A DNA stretch of 64,000 nucleotides from assembly GCA_046344715.1 (NCBI GenBank), contig JBKDKX010000002.1, forward strand, positions 62,001 to 126,000, in the 5' to 3' direction. This DNA is from CAZAQK01 sp046344715. GTDB lineage: Bacteria; Pseudomonadota; Alphaproteobacteria; Rickettsiales; SXRF01. The notes beneath the pieces are model-generated. The model was not told the DNA's origin. It searched no databases and was given only the letters and a program-made list of their open reading frames with translations. This document shows, one piece after another, positions 34,535 through 42,829 of this stretch (within the stretch, counting starts at the first letter, position 1; each line of letters starts with the position of its first letter). Made by a program: the position numbers and the translations under genes.

Positions 34535-35707
34535 ATGACATCGGTGCTTGCGTCGCATCTACTGACTTCCTTCAGCTGTTTGGGTGATAAATGCGCGGAT
34601 ACGTGCTGTCGCGGTTGGTCCATGCAGCTAGATGAAACTATGCTTGCCAAATACAAAAAAGAGGCACCCGAATTGTTGGATGCGGTCGAAGCCTCTGTTG
34701 AGTCTCCTTTTATCATGCGTAAGGATAAGGCTACAGGTTATTGCGTAAAATTCGACAATGGCTGGTGTGGCATCCACAAGGAAAAAGGTGATACTTTCCT
34801 TGGTGATGCCTGTTATTTTTATCCACGGGTAACGCGGTCGCTGGGTGATATGGCCGTGATGACAGCAACACTTTCATGCCCTGAAATTACACGTATTGTG
34901 TTAAGTGCAGATAATCCATTTGCATTTGATGCGTCTGATGCAAACCGGTTTCCTGATACACTTAAAAATTACTTACCTGAAGCATTGAATGCCCAAGATG
35001 CTCTGTCTGTCCATGAGGCGTTTCTTGCAGCCGCGCGTGATGAAGCCGTGACTGCTGAACATATAGTGTGTCGCCTTGCCAGTGTTACTCGTTCGATTCA
35101 GCTGATCGATAAAAAAACCTGGGCGCAGGCCGTGCCATTTTACCTGAGAAACGCCGATGCCAGATTGTTACCAGCCGAGCAGAATTCTGCGGATCCTTTC
35201 AATTTGCTGCACGCACTGTCTGGTTTAATTGTAGCGTCGCATAAACCAATGCCAGAGCGTTTGTCGCAAACAATATCAACGATGGAAAAGATGTTGCACG
35301 TTATGCTCGATTGGCAAAATGTGCTGATACATACCAGTGATGAGAGTGCGCCCGCATACCAAAAAATGGCTGAAGCGTGGAATACATCCGTTAGCCATTA
35401 TGAGATAATTTTGAAACGCTATCTGGAGGCACAACTTGCCATCGCGCTTTTCCCCTTTGCAGGGTTGGGTGAGAAACTGGAAGATCGTATTACAATTATT
35501 GGTGTGCGCCTTGCAACGGTGAAGCTGGCACTCATGTGTGAACATGCGGCAGCGGGCGCAACGCTTTCTGTGGACACAATAATCCGCGTGATACAAAGCC
35601 TCTCGCGCTTCCTGGATCATCTGGGAGATCCCGCATTTTCTTTGGAGATATATAAAGAAACAGGTTGGGTAAAAGAAGGCCGGCTGCGCGGACTGTTATC
35701 AGTATAA
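34535..35707 (+). CDS. fliB: Flagellin lysine-N-methylase FliB
   Basis: 390 residues. The N-terminal cysteine cluster FSCLGDKCADTCCRGW, then YCVKFDNGWCGIHKEKG and GDACYFYPRVTRSLG is the FliB signature, thought to bind a metal centre. FliB methylates epsilon-amino groups of flagellin lysines. It starts five bases after fliW and is followed by the flagellin gene after 186 bases. Oddly, the neighbouring flagellin has only four lysines. Confidence 0.88.
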   Translation: MTSVLASHLLTSFSCLGDKCADTCCRGWSMQLDETMLAKYKKEAPELLDAVEASVESPFIMRKDKATGYCVKFDNGWCGIHKEKGDTFLGDACYFYPRVTRSLGDMAVMTATLSCPEITRIVLSADNPFAFDASDANRFPDTLKNYLPEALNAQDALSVHEAFLAAARDEAVTAEHIVCRLASVTRSIQLIDKKTWAQAVPFYLRNADARLLPAEQNSADPFNLLHALSGLIVASHKPMPERLSQTISTMEKMLHVMLDWQNVLIHTSDESAPAYQKMAEAWNTSVSHYEIILKRYLEAQLAIALFPFAGLGEKLEDRITIIGVRLATVKLALMCEHAAAGATLSVDTIIRVIQSLSRFLDHLGDPAFSLEIYKETGWVKEGRLRGLLSV

Positions 35708-35758
35708 TACATTGTTATATTTGGATAAAATTTTATATACAATAAATCTGCATCTTTG

Positions 35759-35774
35759 TTAACCCTGCATTAAC
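35759..35774 (+). promoter_or_regulatory. CtrA-binding box upstream of the flagellin gene
   Basis: TTAAC-CCTGCA-TTAAC is a perfect TTAAC-N6-TTAAC CtrA site. TTAACC (35770-35775) is followed after 17 bases by TATCTA, an acceptable -10, so CtrA could overlap the -35 region as in Caulobacter. This predicts a leader of roughly 85 bases before fliC. Confidence 0.7.
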
Positions 35775-35893
35775 CAATTTTCTTTACGATGGTATCTAAT
35801 GTGACCCCTGTGTCTATGTAAGGCAAAGGGACACATAGTAAAAGTGAAAGCATGTAGCTTTCGTATCAACAACGTCCAAGTAGGAGAAACATT

Positions 35894-37579
35894 ATGGCTG
35901 TTCAATCAATTAATACCAATATTGCTGCGTATTACGCGCAGGCGAATATTGGCATCGCGTCTGCCAGTGCTTCGGCATCAGTAGCGCGTCTTTCCAGCGG
36001 TAACCGCATCGTAAGATCATCTGACGACGTAGCCGCTCTCTCAACAGGTACCAGCTTGCGCACGCAGGTAAATACCCTCCGCGTAGCGCTTACCAACGCT
36101 GCCCAAGGTATTTCACTCTTGCAGGTAGCAGACGGTTCCTTAAGTCAGGTAACAGAAATTCTCACTCGCCAAAAAGCTATTGCTCTTCAAGCGGGTTCAG
36201 GTTCGGTTGCTGACTCTGACCGCGTGTTCCTTAACCAGGAATTCCAGGCACTCTCAAGCGAAATTAACCGTCTTGTTGCTAACACGAACTTCAACGGTGT
36301 AAACCTGATTGACGGTTCACTTTCTGGCTCCAACCCGCTTCAATCGGATGCGAACGGCGCTTCCGCGTGGGCATTTTCTGGCACTACGAACCAAACCGGT
36401 ATAACCGGCGTATCAGCTGCTGACGCTGCTGGCACCGTAGGTGATACTACACTGCAAGGCGATCTGGGTCAGGGCGTCTTTGAAGTGCAGTATATCGGTA
36501 CCGCATTTCAGGTGAGCTATACGATTAATGGCTCTACTTATGTTGGTTCAGATACTGCAACCGCTACCGGTGGTTCACTTGTATTGACCAACGGTGAAGC
36601 GAGCATCACATTCACTGTATCGGCTGACCTTGTAGCAGCAGGTTATACAGCGGATGCGGCTGGTGCCAATGCGCTTAACACAGCATTTGAAAACTATTTT
36701 GCTGCTGCTACCGCATTCTCAAACCGTTCGCTTGCTGAGACTGATGCTACGTCTGGTGCAACCACCATTGAAGGTTCTGCTATCGAAACAGACGATACAG
36801 ATGGTACATTGCTGGAAGGTATGGACGGTAACGATGTTGTGATACGTTCACAATATTGGAATGGTGTGAATGCACCAACCATTTCTGACTTCCGCACTGT
36901 TGGTGATGCTGGTGTTGGTATGAAGTTCAGCGTAACCATTAATGGTCGTACCTATACCACGAACGCCTTGATCGATGCGACAGACTTGTCTGCTTCGGGC
37001 AACATCACAACTGGTGGTGGTACGGGTTTGCTACGTTTCTATCTTGATGGCGATGCGACTACCAACCCTAACGAGTACATCACCATTGACCTGCAGGATT
37101 CAGTTCAGGTTATTGACGTAGACACGGATGAAAGCGTGGCTGCATTTGTGAGTGACCTGAATGACATCTTCGGTCGTTCTGGCGGTGGTCTGTCGTTCCA
37201 GATTGGTGCATCAACCACTGATACCCTGGCGGTAAGTATTGGTAACGCAAACACCAATACACTGTTTGAAGGCGCTTCACTTGACGTGCTTTCTCAGATA
37301 AATGCTGCAACCGCGAGCGATGCGCTTGATGATGCACTGGCAACAGTGACCAGCTTGCGTGCCGGTGTGGGTGCGCTTCAGTCCAGGTTTAACTTTGCAT
37401 CAAGCTCTATTCAGGTCAGTATCCAGAACCAGGATGCTGCACGTGGCGAGTTGCTTGATACAGACGTTGCATCTGAATCAACAAGTTATGCTACTGCTCA
37501 GGTTAAGCTGCAGGCTGGTATCTCTGTGCTCGCTCAGGCGAACCAGATTCTCCAGACCTTGCTGAAACTGATCGGATAA
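35894..37579 (+). CDS. fliC: Flagellin FliC, lysine-poor (561 aa)
   Basis: N-terminal D0/D1 (MAVQSINTNIAAYYAQANIG...ARLSSGNRIVRSSDD) and C-terminal D1/D0 (TSYATAQVKLQAGISVLAQANQILQ) are conserved. A Thr/Gly/Ala-rich surface region of about 330 residues lies between them. AGTAGGAGAAAC is a strong ribosome-binding site. The protein contains only four lysines (residues 94, 344, 538, 558), of which only 344 lies in the variable surface region. It is followed by two small hairpins before flaG and probably heads the fliC-flaG-fliD-fliS unit under the CtrA box. Confidence 0.96.
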   Translation: MAVQSINTNIAAYYAQANIGIASASASASVARLSSGNRIVRSSDDVAALSTGTSLRTQVNTLRVALTNAAQGISLLQVADGSLSQVTEILTRQKAIALQAGSGSVADSDRVFLNQEFQALSSEINRLVANTNFNGVNLIDGSLSGSNPLQSDANGASAWAFSGTTNQTGITGVSAADAAGTVGDTTLQGDLGQGVFEVQYIGTAFQVSYTINGSTYVGSDTATATGGSLVLTNGEASITFTVSADLVAAGYTADAAGANALNTAFENYFAAATAFSNRSLAETDATSGATTIEGSAIETDDTDGTLLEGMDGNDVVIRSQYWNGVNAPTISDFRTVGDAGVGMKFSVTINGRTYTTNALIDATDLSASGNITTGGGTGLLRFYLDGDATTNPNEYITIDLQDSVQVIDVDTDESVAAFVSDLNDIFGRSGGGLSFQIGASTTDTLAVSIGNANTNTLFEGASLDVLSQINAATASDALDDALATVTSLRAGVGALQSRFNFASSSIQVSIQNQDAARGELLDTDVASESTSYATAQVKLQAGISVLAQANQILQTLLKLIG

Positions 37580-37590
37580 TAGGATTATCC
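37574..37590 (+). terminator. First stem-loop after fliC
   Basis: GGATAAT-AGG-ATTATCC overlaps the flagellin stop codon region. It is a perfect 7-bp stem with a 3-base loop and could stabilise the abundant flagellin mRNA 3' end. Confidence 0.45.
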
Positions 37591-37597
37591 TGGAATT

Positions 37598-37621
37598 CCG
37601 GGGTGGCTAAAACCATCCCGG
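37598..37621 (+). terminator. Second stem-loop between fliC and flaG
   Basis: CCGGGGTGG (37598-37606) and CCATCCCGG (37613-37621) form a 9-bp stem with one G-T pair, followed by GGTTT. It probably attenuates readthrough, so flaG-fliD-fliS is made at a lower level than flagellin. Confidence 0.55.
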
Positions 37622-37640
37622 GGTTTCAAAGGAGGATGCT

Positions 37641-38006
37641 ATGGATGCATTAGGAATCAAACCCGTTACAATCCAATCACTTCCTACGCAGGCAGGCAAG
37701 TCGACTCCTGTGTTGCCTAAATCTTCTGCGCCAGTATTACAGGCTCCGAAAGAAGCCAGTGCACCAGAGTTTGACGCAAAGGTTGCAGAGCAGAAACGCT
37801 ATGAGGCAGTACAGCAGATGGCAAGGACGGCGAATACGTATGTTGTCAGTGACAGAACCTTCACCATTTTCAAAGATTCGTCAGGGCAATATATCACACG
37901 CTTTACCAGCCTTCGTGATGGCAGGGTAACATATATACCTGAGCCTGATCTGGCCAAAATGAGTGGTTCTGGCAGTGGATTGAGTACGGTAAGCATTAAA
38001 GCCTAG
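37641..38006 (+). CDS. flaG: FlaG-like protein
   Basis: 121 residues. A disordered Pro/Ser/Lys-rich N-terminus is followed by a compact C-terminal domain TYVVSDRTFTIFKDSSGQYITRFTSLRDGRVTYIPEPDLAKM, matching the FlaG pattern ('...v.v.D..tgevi.qiP.e..l.'). FlaG affects filament length in several bacteria. Strong AAAGGAGG ribosome-binding site. The position between flagellin and fliD supports the call. Confidence 0.75.
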   Translation: MDALGIKPVTIQSLPTQAGKSTPVLPKSSAPVLQAPKEASAPEFDAKVAEQKRYEAVQQMARTANTYVVSDRTFTIFKDSSGQYITRFTSLRDGRVTYIPEPDLAKMSGSGSGLSTVSIKA

Positions 38007-38134
38007 GCATGATTATTGCCTTACACATTTACGGTTAGGGCATTGCTAGGTTATATGCTAACATGAAACCCTTAGGTGGGTGTTAGGTGGCGGGCAGTTT
38101 TGCCATCTGACTATGAAATAAAAAAGGGAGTTGT

Positions 38135-39928
38135 ATGGTTTCGTCAATACAGCTAGGTAATTTCTTTACCGCAAACGGACGCACCGTTTTGGGTGGTGTG
38201 AGCGGTTCTGGTCTTGACACCAAAGCCCTTATGGAAGCACTGGCTGGGGCAAAACGTCTGCCAGCGATTGAGTTTGAAACCAAGATCAAAGAAAATGCGG
38301 CAAAATCTTCCGCGCTTTCTGAATTCAGGACATTGCTGGCAACCCTGAAAGATGCCAGCAATTTTTTGCGTAGCCCGCCGGGGGTAAATAACGCTGCAGA
38401 CAGTGCGTTTAAATACGCAACCGCCTCACTTTCGTCCAATACTGCAGTTGGTGCGTCGACATATGTTAGCGTATCAGCGGCGGCAGGTGCGGCAAGAAAT
38501 ACCTACGAAATCACAGACATCACTTCTGTGGCGCGCGCTAAAATCCAGACCACGGCCAATATCAGTGTGGCATCTGAAACAGCGGCTGCGGTGGCAACGA
38601 CACCAGCAGGCGGTCAGTTTCAGGCAGGTACATTCACGTTGCGTGGCCAGAATATTACGTTGAACGATGGCGATTCACTCATCGAAGTTGCGGCAAAATT
38701 TAATGCGGCAACCTCACAGACCGGTATTTCTGCAACGATCGTGAAGGTGTCAACTGGTACATATCGCGTACAGTTTTCTGCTACGGCAAGCGGCACGGCG
38801 AACGATTTCAACTTGAACGATGTTGGCACAGTAAGTTCAGATCCCAGTGGCGTTATGTCCAGTGTCGGTATTACCAATACGCAGACGGCTGCTGATGCGG
38901 TATTTAAATTCAACGGTATTGACATTACGCGTTCCAGCAATGCCATTAGTGATATCGTCAGTGGCGTTACCATCAATATCTTGCAGGCCACACCAACAGA
39001 GCCAGACCCAACAGCTATTACCATATCCATTAATCCTGATACTTCAGTGGCGCGTAATGGCATTGTGAACCTGATTAACGCATATAACGATATCAAAGTA
39101 TTCGCCGCCAAGCAGTTGGAAGTCAGCGAGGATGGCGGGTTCGCAGCTGATGCAATTCTGTCGGATAATGGTGCATTCCGTTCGTTAATTGCAAATATTG
39201 ACGCGCAGATGAATCGTTTTGTGTCTGGCCTTACAGCAGGACAGCCCAATCGTCTTTCTGACATAGGGGTTACCTTTGCTACTTTACCAGAGACAGAAGA
39301 TACACCGCAGATACGCAATATTCTGAATCTGGATGAAACAAAACTGGCCGAAGCATTGGCCAGCAATTATGATGGCGTGCGCCGCGTATTTGAGTTTGAA
39401 TTATCTTCGAGTAACCCAAACCTGCGCGTATTTTCACGCACGAATGCACTAGAAGTATCGAGTATTTCGTTGAACATTAATCCGGGAACAAACACGTTTG
39501 AGGCAACATTCAATCCTGGTGGTGGCGACGTGACAGTTAGTCTTACCAAGACAAATATCGGTGATCCTGCAACGGGTTATACGCTTACGGGGCCTGCGGG
39601 CTCTGCTATTGAAGGCCTCGTACTGATTTACAGCAGCACAGATACGGCAACCATAACGCTTACGGCAACGCAGGGTATCGCTGACCGTGTATTTAATGCG
39701 GTTGATGATGCGGCGGAAACAGACGAAGGTGTAATAACGGATGAAATTGAGGCCTTGCAGGATAGTGATGCGCGTTTTGAAGAAGAAATCGCTCGCATAG
39801 ATAAGCAGGTTGAGTTATTCCGAGAGCAGCTTTTATCAAAATTCCAGGCGTTGGAGGCTGCAATATCGCGCATCAATACCTTGTTGCAAAGTCTGGAAGC
39901 TGATGCAAGTGCACGAAACAATAGCTAG
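38135..39928 (+). CDS. fliD: Flagellar cap protein FliD
   Basis: 597 residues. The N-terminus GGVSGSGLDTKALMEALAGAKRLPAIEFETKI and the C-terminal coiled coil (EEEIARIDKQVELFREQLLSKFQALEAAISRINTLLQSL) are typical of FliD. The middle contains the FliD_C-type region VARNGIVNLINAYNDIKVF. It caps the growing filament and helps flagellin fold. AAGGGAG ribosome-binding site. fliS starts eight bases after it. Confidence 0.93.
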   Translation: MVSSIQLGNFFTANGRTVLGGVSGSGLDTKALMEALAGAKRLPAIEFETKIKENAAKSSALSEFRTLLATLKDASNFLRSPPGVNNAADSAFKYATASLSSNTAVGASTYVSVSAAAGAARNTYEITDITSVARAKIQTTANISVASETAAAVATTPAGGQFQAGTFTLRGQNITLNDGDSLIEVAAKFNAATSQTGISATIVKVSTGTYRVQFSATASGTANDFNLNDVGTVSSDPSGVMSSVGITNTQTAADAVFKFNGIDITRSSNAISDIVSGVTINILQATPTEPDPTAITISINPDTSVARNGIVNLINAYNDIKVFAAKQLEVSEDGGFAADAILSDNGAFRSLIANIDAQMNRFVSGLTAGQPNRLSDIGVTFATLPETEDTPQIRNILNLDETKLAEALASNYDGVRRVFEFELSSSNPNLRVFSRTNALEVSSISLNINPGTNTFEATFNPGGGDVTVSLTKTNIGDPATGYTLTGPAGSAIEGLVLIYSSTDTATITLTATQGIADRVFNAVDDAAETDEGVITDEIEALQDSDARFEEEIARIDKQVELFREQLLSKFQALEAAISRINTLLQSLEADASARNNS

Positions 39929-39936
39929 AGCAGTGT

Positions 39937-40407
39937 ATGAAGCAACATTATCAGGCGTATGTTCAGGCAACACACACCGTAGCTAAAACCAAGCAGATTG
40001 TAATGCTGTATGACGGCGTTATACGCTTTATACAGCAGGCTAAAGAGGCCATACGTGAACGTCGCATCGAAGATCGTTATCGCCTGTTGCTTAAAGCATC
40101 AGAGGTAATTTATGGATTGCAGGGGGCTCTCGATTTTGAGAGTGGCGGCCATATTGCCAAGGTGCTTTACAATTATTATTCCAATATGGATATGAAGATT
40201 TTTACCATTCATCGCACCAACAGCATGGAAGAGTGTGATGTGGTGATTGCAGAATTAAAGCAGATGCGAGATGTGTGGGCTGAGATTGATGAGCAAATGG
40301 CTGGCGACAGCGCAGCGCCACAGTCCGCGCCTGCTGCTGAGGTGGTTGCTAGTTCTCCGTCTGGTAACACAGGCGAGCCGCCACAAGGGATAACTCTTTC
40401 TGCCTAG
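39937..40407 (+). CDS. fliS: Flagellin export chaperone FliS
   Basis: 156 residues: a four-helix bundle with YQAYVQATHTVAKTKQIVMLYDGVIRFIQQAKEAI, the FliS signature, followed by an Ala/Pro/Ser-rich tail of about 30 residues that is longer than usual. It binds the flagellin C-terminus in the cytosol and prevents early polymerisation, and competes with FliW for flagellin in species that have both. Confidence 0.93.
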   Translation: MKQHYQAYVQATHTVAKTKQIVMLYDGVIRFIQQAKEAIRERRIEDRYRLLLKASEVIYGLQGALDFESGGHIAKVLYNYYSNMDMKIFTIHRTNSMEECDVVIAELKQMRDVWAEIDEQMAGDSAAPQSAPAAEVVASSPSGNTGEPPQGITLSA

Positions 40408-40476
40408 GCAATAGTGACTGTTGCGCGCAAGTCAATAATAATTATATTTTTCAATATATTGTACTTTAAGTAATTT

Positions 40477-40492
40477 TGGCACGCACCTTGCA
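40477..40492 (+). promoter_or_regulatory. Sigma-54 (RpoN) promoter of the fliK-flgD-flgE operon
   Basis: TGGCACGCACCTTGCA is a perfect match to the -24/-12 consensus, with GG and GC ten bases apart. Start of transcription is expected near 40503. The same positions are also open in the fliK frame from a TTG at 40476, but the promoter shows that this upstream extension is not translated. Confidence 0.92.
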
Positions 40493-40532
40493 AGATAGAT
40501 GGTACCAACCATTTTTCTATAAGGTGTACGTT

Positions 40533-42137
40533 ATGGCCACATCATTGCCTGTAGGGTTACTCAATGCGCTGAATGTTTCAGTCTCTAATGCACCTGCTCC
40601 GGATAAAAGCAAAAATTTTCAGGATGGCTTCCAGTCATTGCTCGATATTGGTGTTGATAACGGTGCGGAGTCACAGATAAGCAAAGAAAAGCCTGCATCT
40701 AAGCGTGATGATGGCCGCGATATTGTAGCTGCTTATGTAGATGCGCCAAAAGAGGTAATCGCAGAAATAAGGCCAGCAGAAGATACGGTTGATGAGATAG
40801 ACGTTTATGTGCGCAATGATGCTGCCGATAAGGTAAAGCCAGCAGATAGCACATCAGATGAAGCCAAGCCGGAAGATGTTTCCCAACTGCGTGACAGCCG
40901 TACGGATAATGCAGTCAAGCAGCCTGCTGCAAAACAGGTCTTAGCCGGTGATGATAGTGCCGCTTCACAGCAGGCAGGTAGTGCCGATAATGATGCTGCA
41001 AATATTCCTGCACTTGAAAGACTTGCCGCTGCAATAGCTGAATTTCTCGCAGGTGATATAAATGGACAGCGTGCACTTGGTGATCTTAAGGGCGGCGTCG
41101 GAAATCTTGCAGAAAAATTAGAGGGCTTGTCTCCTGATTTGCTGCGCAGGCTTCAGGCATTGCTGGAAAATATTCAGCAGGCGTTGCAGGGGCAGGAGAA
41201 AATTCCTGGTAGCGATAAGGCTGGTATAGCTTCTGCCTTTGGCCAGATTATTGCGGCATTAAACCGTCCGGTATCGGCGGAAGAAAAGGGAAAAAATATT
41301 GAAAATATTCTAAGCAAGCTACAGACTTTTTCCAATTTATTGGATACGCAGTCAACATTATCTGTTGATGATGCAAATGCTTTAAAGCTGGCTGCTGATA
41401 ATGACAATGCCAAAACGGATTCACCGTATAAAAGTACGCCGTTTGGTGGTCAGGCTGGTATCGCCAAAGCAAATGACAGTGGTGAAGTTGCTGCTACTAT
41501 GCAAAATGCACCGAAAGCAGATGGTGTTGCAAATGTGGTCACGAACGCGCAGGCAGCAGCAAAATCAGAGGCTACATTTTCTGGTTCAGGATTTTCTGAT
41601 ACGGGTGGCGGCCAAAAGGATGGTTCTGCCTTGGCATTTGGCTTGAATCGTGCAACATCGCAGTCCGGCGCATCTCAGGCGAATGGCACGCAATTTTCTA
41701 AAATGTTGCAACAGACATCACAGCCGGTGCTTGACCAGGTGATATTCCATGTGAAGTCAGCGGTAGATAGTGGCAGCAGCAAGATTCATATTCAGCTCAA
41801 TCCGGCTGAACTTGGAAAGCTGGATATAAAACTGGAAGTAGATGCCGAGGGTAAAACCGGCATCACCGTAACTGCTGATAATAAAAATACGCTCGATTTA
41901 TTGCAGCGTGATTCACGAGGACTGGAGCGCGCTCTGGCAGATGCTGGCCTTAAGGCCGATTCTGGCAGTCTGAGTTTTAATTTGCGTAGTGATGGGCAGG
42001 ACAGGAATCAGCACGAACAGTCTCAGGCAGCTCTGAATTATAAACAGGCCATGCCGGAAGAAGAACCTTTGGCATTGGATTTGCTTACTAGAAGTTATGT
42101 GGTGAATCTTGCCGAGGGGCTGGACATTAAAATATAG
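40533..42137 (+). CDS. fliK: Flagellar hook-length control protein FliK
   Basis: 534 residues. A long low-complexity, Asp/Ala/Lys/Gln-rich N-terminal part acts as the ruler. The C-terminal Flg_hook domain (about 420-510) has IHIQLNPAELGKLDIKLEVDAEG, the substrate-specificity-switch motif. ATG 40533 follows AAGGTG and the sigma-54 promoter. FliK measures hook length and switches export from hook to filament subunits. Nine bases separate it from flgD. Confidence 0.9.
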   Translation: MATSLPVGLLNALNVSVSNAPAPDKSKNFQDGFQSLLDIGVDNGAESQISKEKPASKRDDGRDIVAAYVDAPKEVIAEIRPAEDTVDEIDVYVRNDAADKVKPADSTSDEAKPEDVSQLRDSRTDNAVKQPAAKQVLAGDDSAASQQAGSADNDAANIPALERLAAAIAEFLAGDINGQRALGDLKGGVGNLAEKLEGLSPDLLRRLQALLENIQQALQGQEKIPGSDKAGIASAFGQIIAALNRPVSAEEKGKNIENILSKLQTFSNLLDTQSTLSVDDANALKLAADNDNAKTDSPYKSTPFGGQAGIAKANDSGEVAATMQNAPKADGVANVVTNAQAAAKSEATFSGSGFSDTGGGQKDGSALAFGLNRATSQSGASQANGTQFSKMLQQTSQPVLDQVIFHVKSAVDSGSSKIHIQLNPAELGKLDIKLEVDAEGKTGITVTADNKNTLDLLQRDSRGLERALADAGLKADSGSLSFNLRSDGQDRNQHEQSQAALNYKQAMPEEEPLALDLLTRSYVVNLAEGLDIKI

Positions 42138-42145
42138 GAAATTGT

Positions 42146-42814
42146 ATGCAGGCGAGTAGCGTTACAGACAATATTAATTCAGTAACTGGCAAAAAAAGCT
42201 CAAGTGGTGTCAGTCAGAACTACGAGGATTTTCTGAAGCTGCTCACTGTTCAGTTGCAGAATCAGGATCCTACGGCGCCGACCGATACCAACCAGCTCAC
42301 TCAACAAATTGCGACACTCAGTCAGGTAGAGCAGCAGATTAATACCAACCAGAATCTGGAAAAATTAATCTCACTCTTTAACGCTACGCAATATAACAGC
42401 GTAGTTTCCTATATTGGCAAGCAAATTGAGGCGCCTGGCGATGTGGGGGCTTTGCAAAATAGTAAGGCAACATTTGCCTATTATCTCGAGCGTGATGCAG
42501 ACAGGGTGGAAATTACCATTAAAGACGCTGCAGGCAATGTGGTTAACACAACCACGGGCACAACCTTAACTGGTCGCAATGAGTATAAATGGGATGGCAA
42601 AAATTCGCAGGGTCAGCAGATGGCTGATGGTACCTATAAAATTGAGGTGAAAGCAGTGGATGCAAACAACAATGCCATTACCTCGAAAACCTACACGACA
42701 GGGGTGGTGACATCTGTCGATACGGCAGGTGGACAGGTGTATTTGTCGTTTGGTGATATTTCAGTGCCGCTCGGGAGTGTTATCTCGATTCGTCAGGCAC
42801 CTAATCAAATATAA
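42146..42814 (+). CDS. flgD: Flagellar hook-capping protein FlgD
   Basis: 222 residues. The N-terminus NYEDFLKLLTVQLQNQDPTAPTDTNQLTQQIATLSQVEQQ is diagnostic; the C-terminal part has the FlgD Ig/tudor-like domains (YKWDGKNSQGQQMADGTYKIEV). It caps the hook during FlgE polymerisation and is then discarded. Confidence 0.95.
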   Translation: MQASSVTDNINSVTGKKSSSGVSQNYEDFLKLLTVQLQNQDPTAPTDTNQLTQQIATLSQVEQQINTNQNLEKLISLFNATQYNSVVSYIGKQIEAPGDVGALQNSKATFAYYLERDADRVEITIKDAAGNVVNTTTGTTLTGRNEYKWDGKNSQGQQMADGTYKIEVKAVDANNNAITSKTYTTGVVTSVDTAGGQVYLSFGDISVPLGSVISIRQAPNQI

Positions 42815-42829
42815 AGCAGGGAGCGTGTT

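Noticed and set aside
38087..38106. Sigma-54-like GGTGGCGGGCAGTTTTGC upstream of fliD
   Set aside because: Spacing is 11 bases and the -24 element is poor; fliD is more likely transcribed from the flagellin promoter.
40476..40532. 19-codon N-terminal extension of fliK from a TTG
   Set aside because: It coincides with the sigma-54 promoter and lies upstream of the expected transcription start; ATG 40533 has a good ribosome-binding site.
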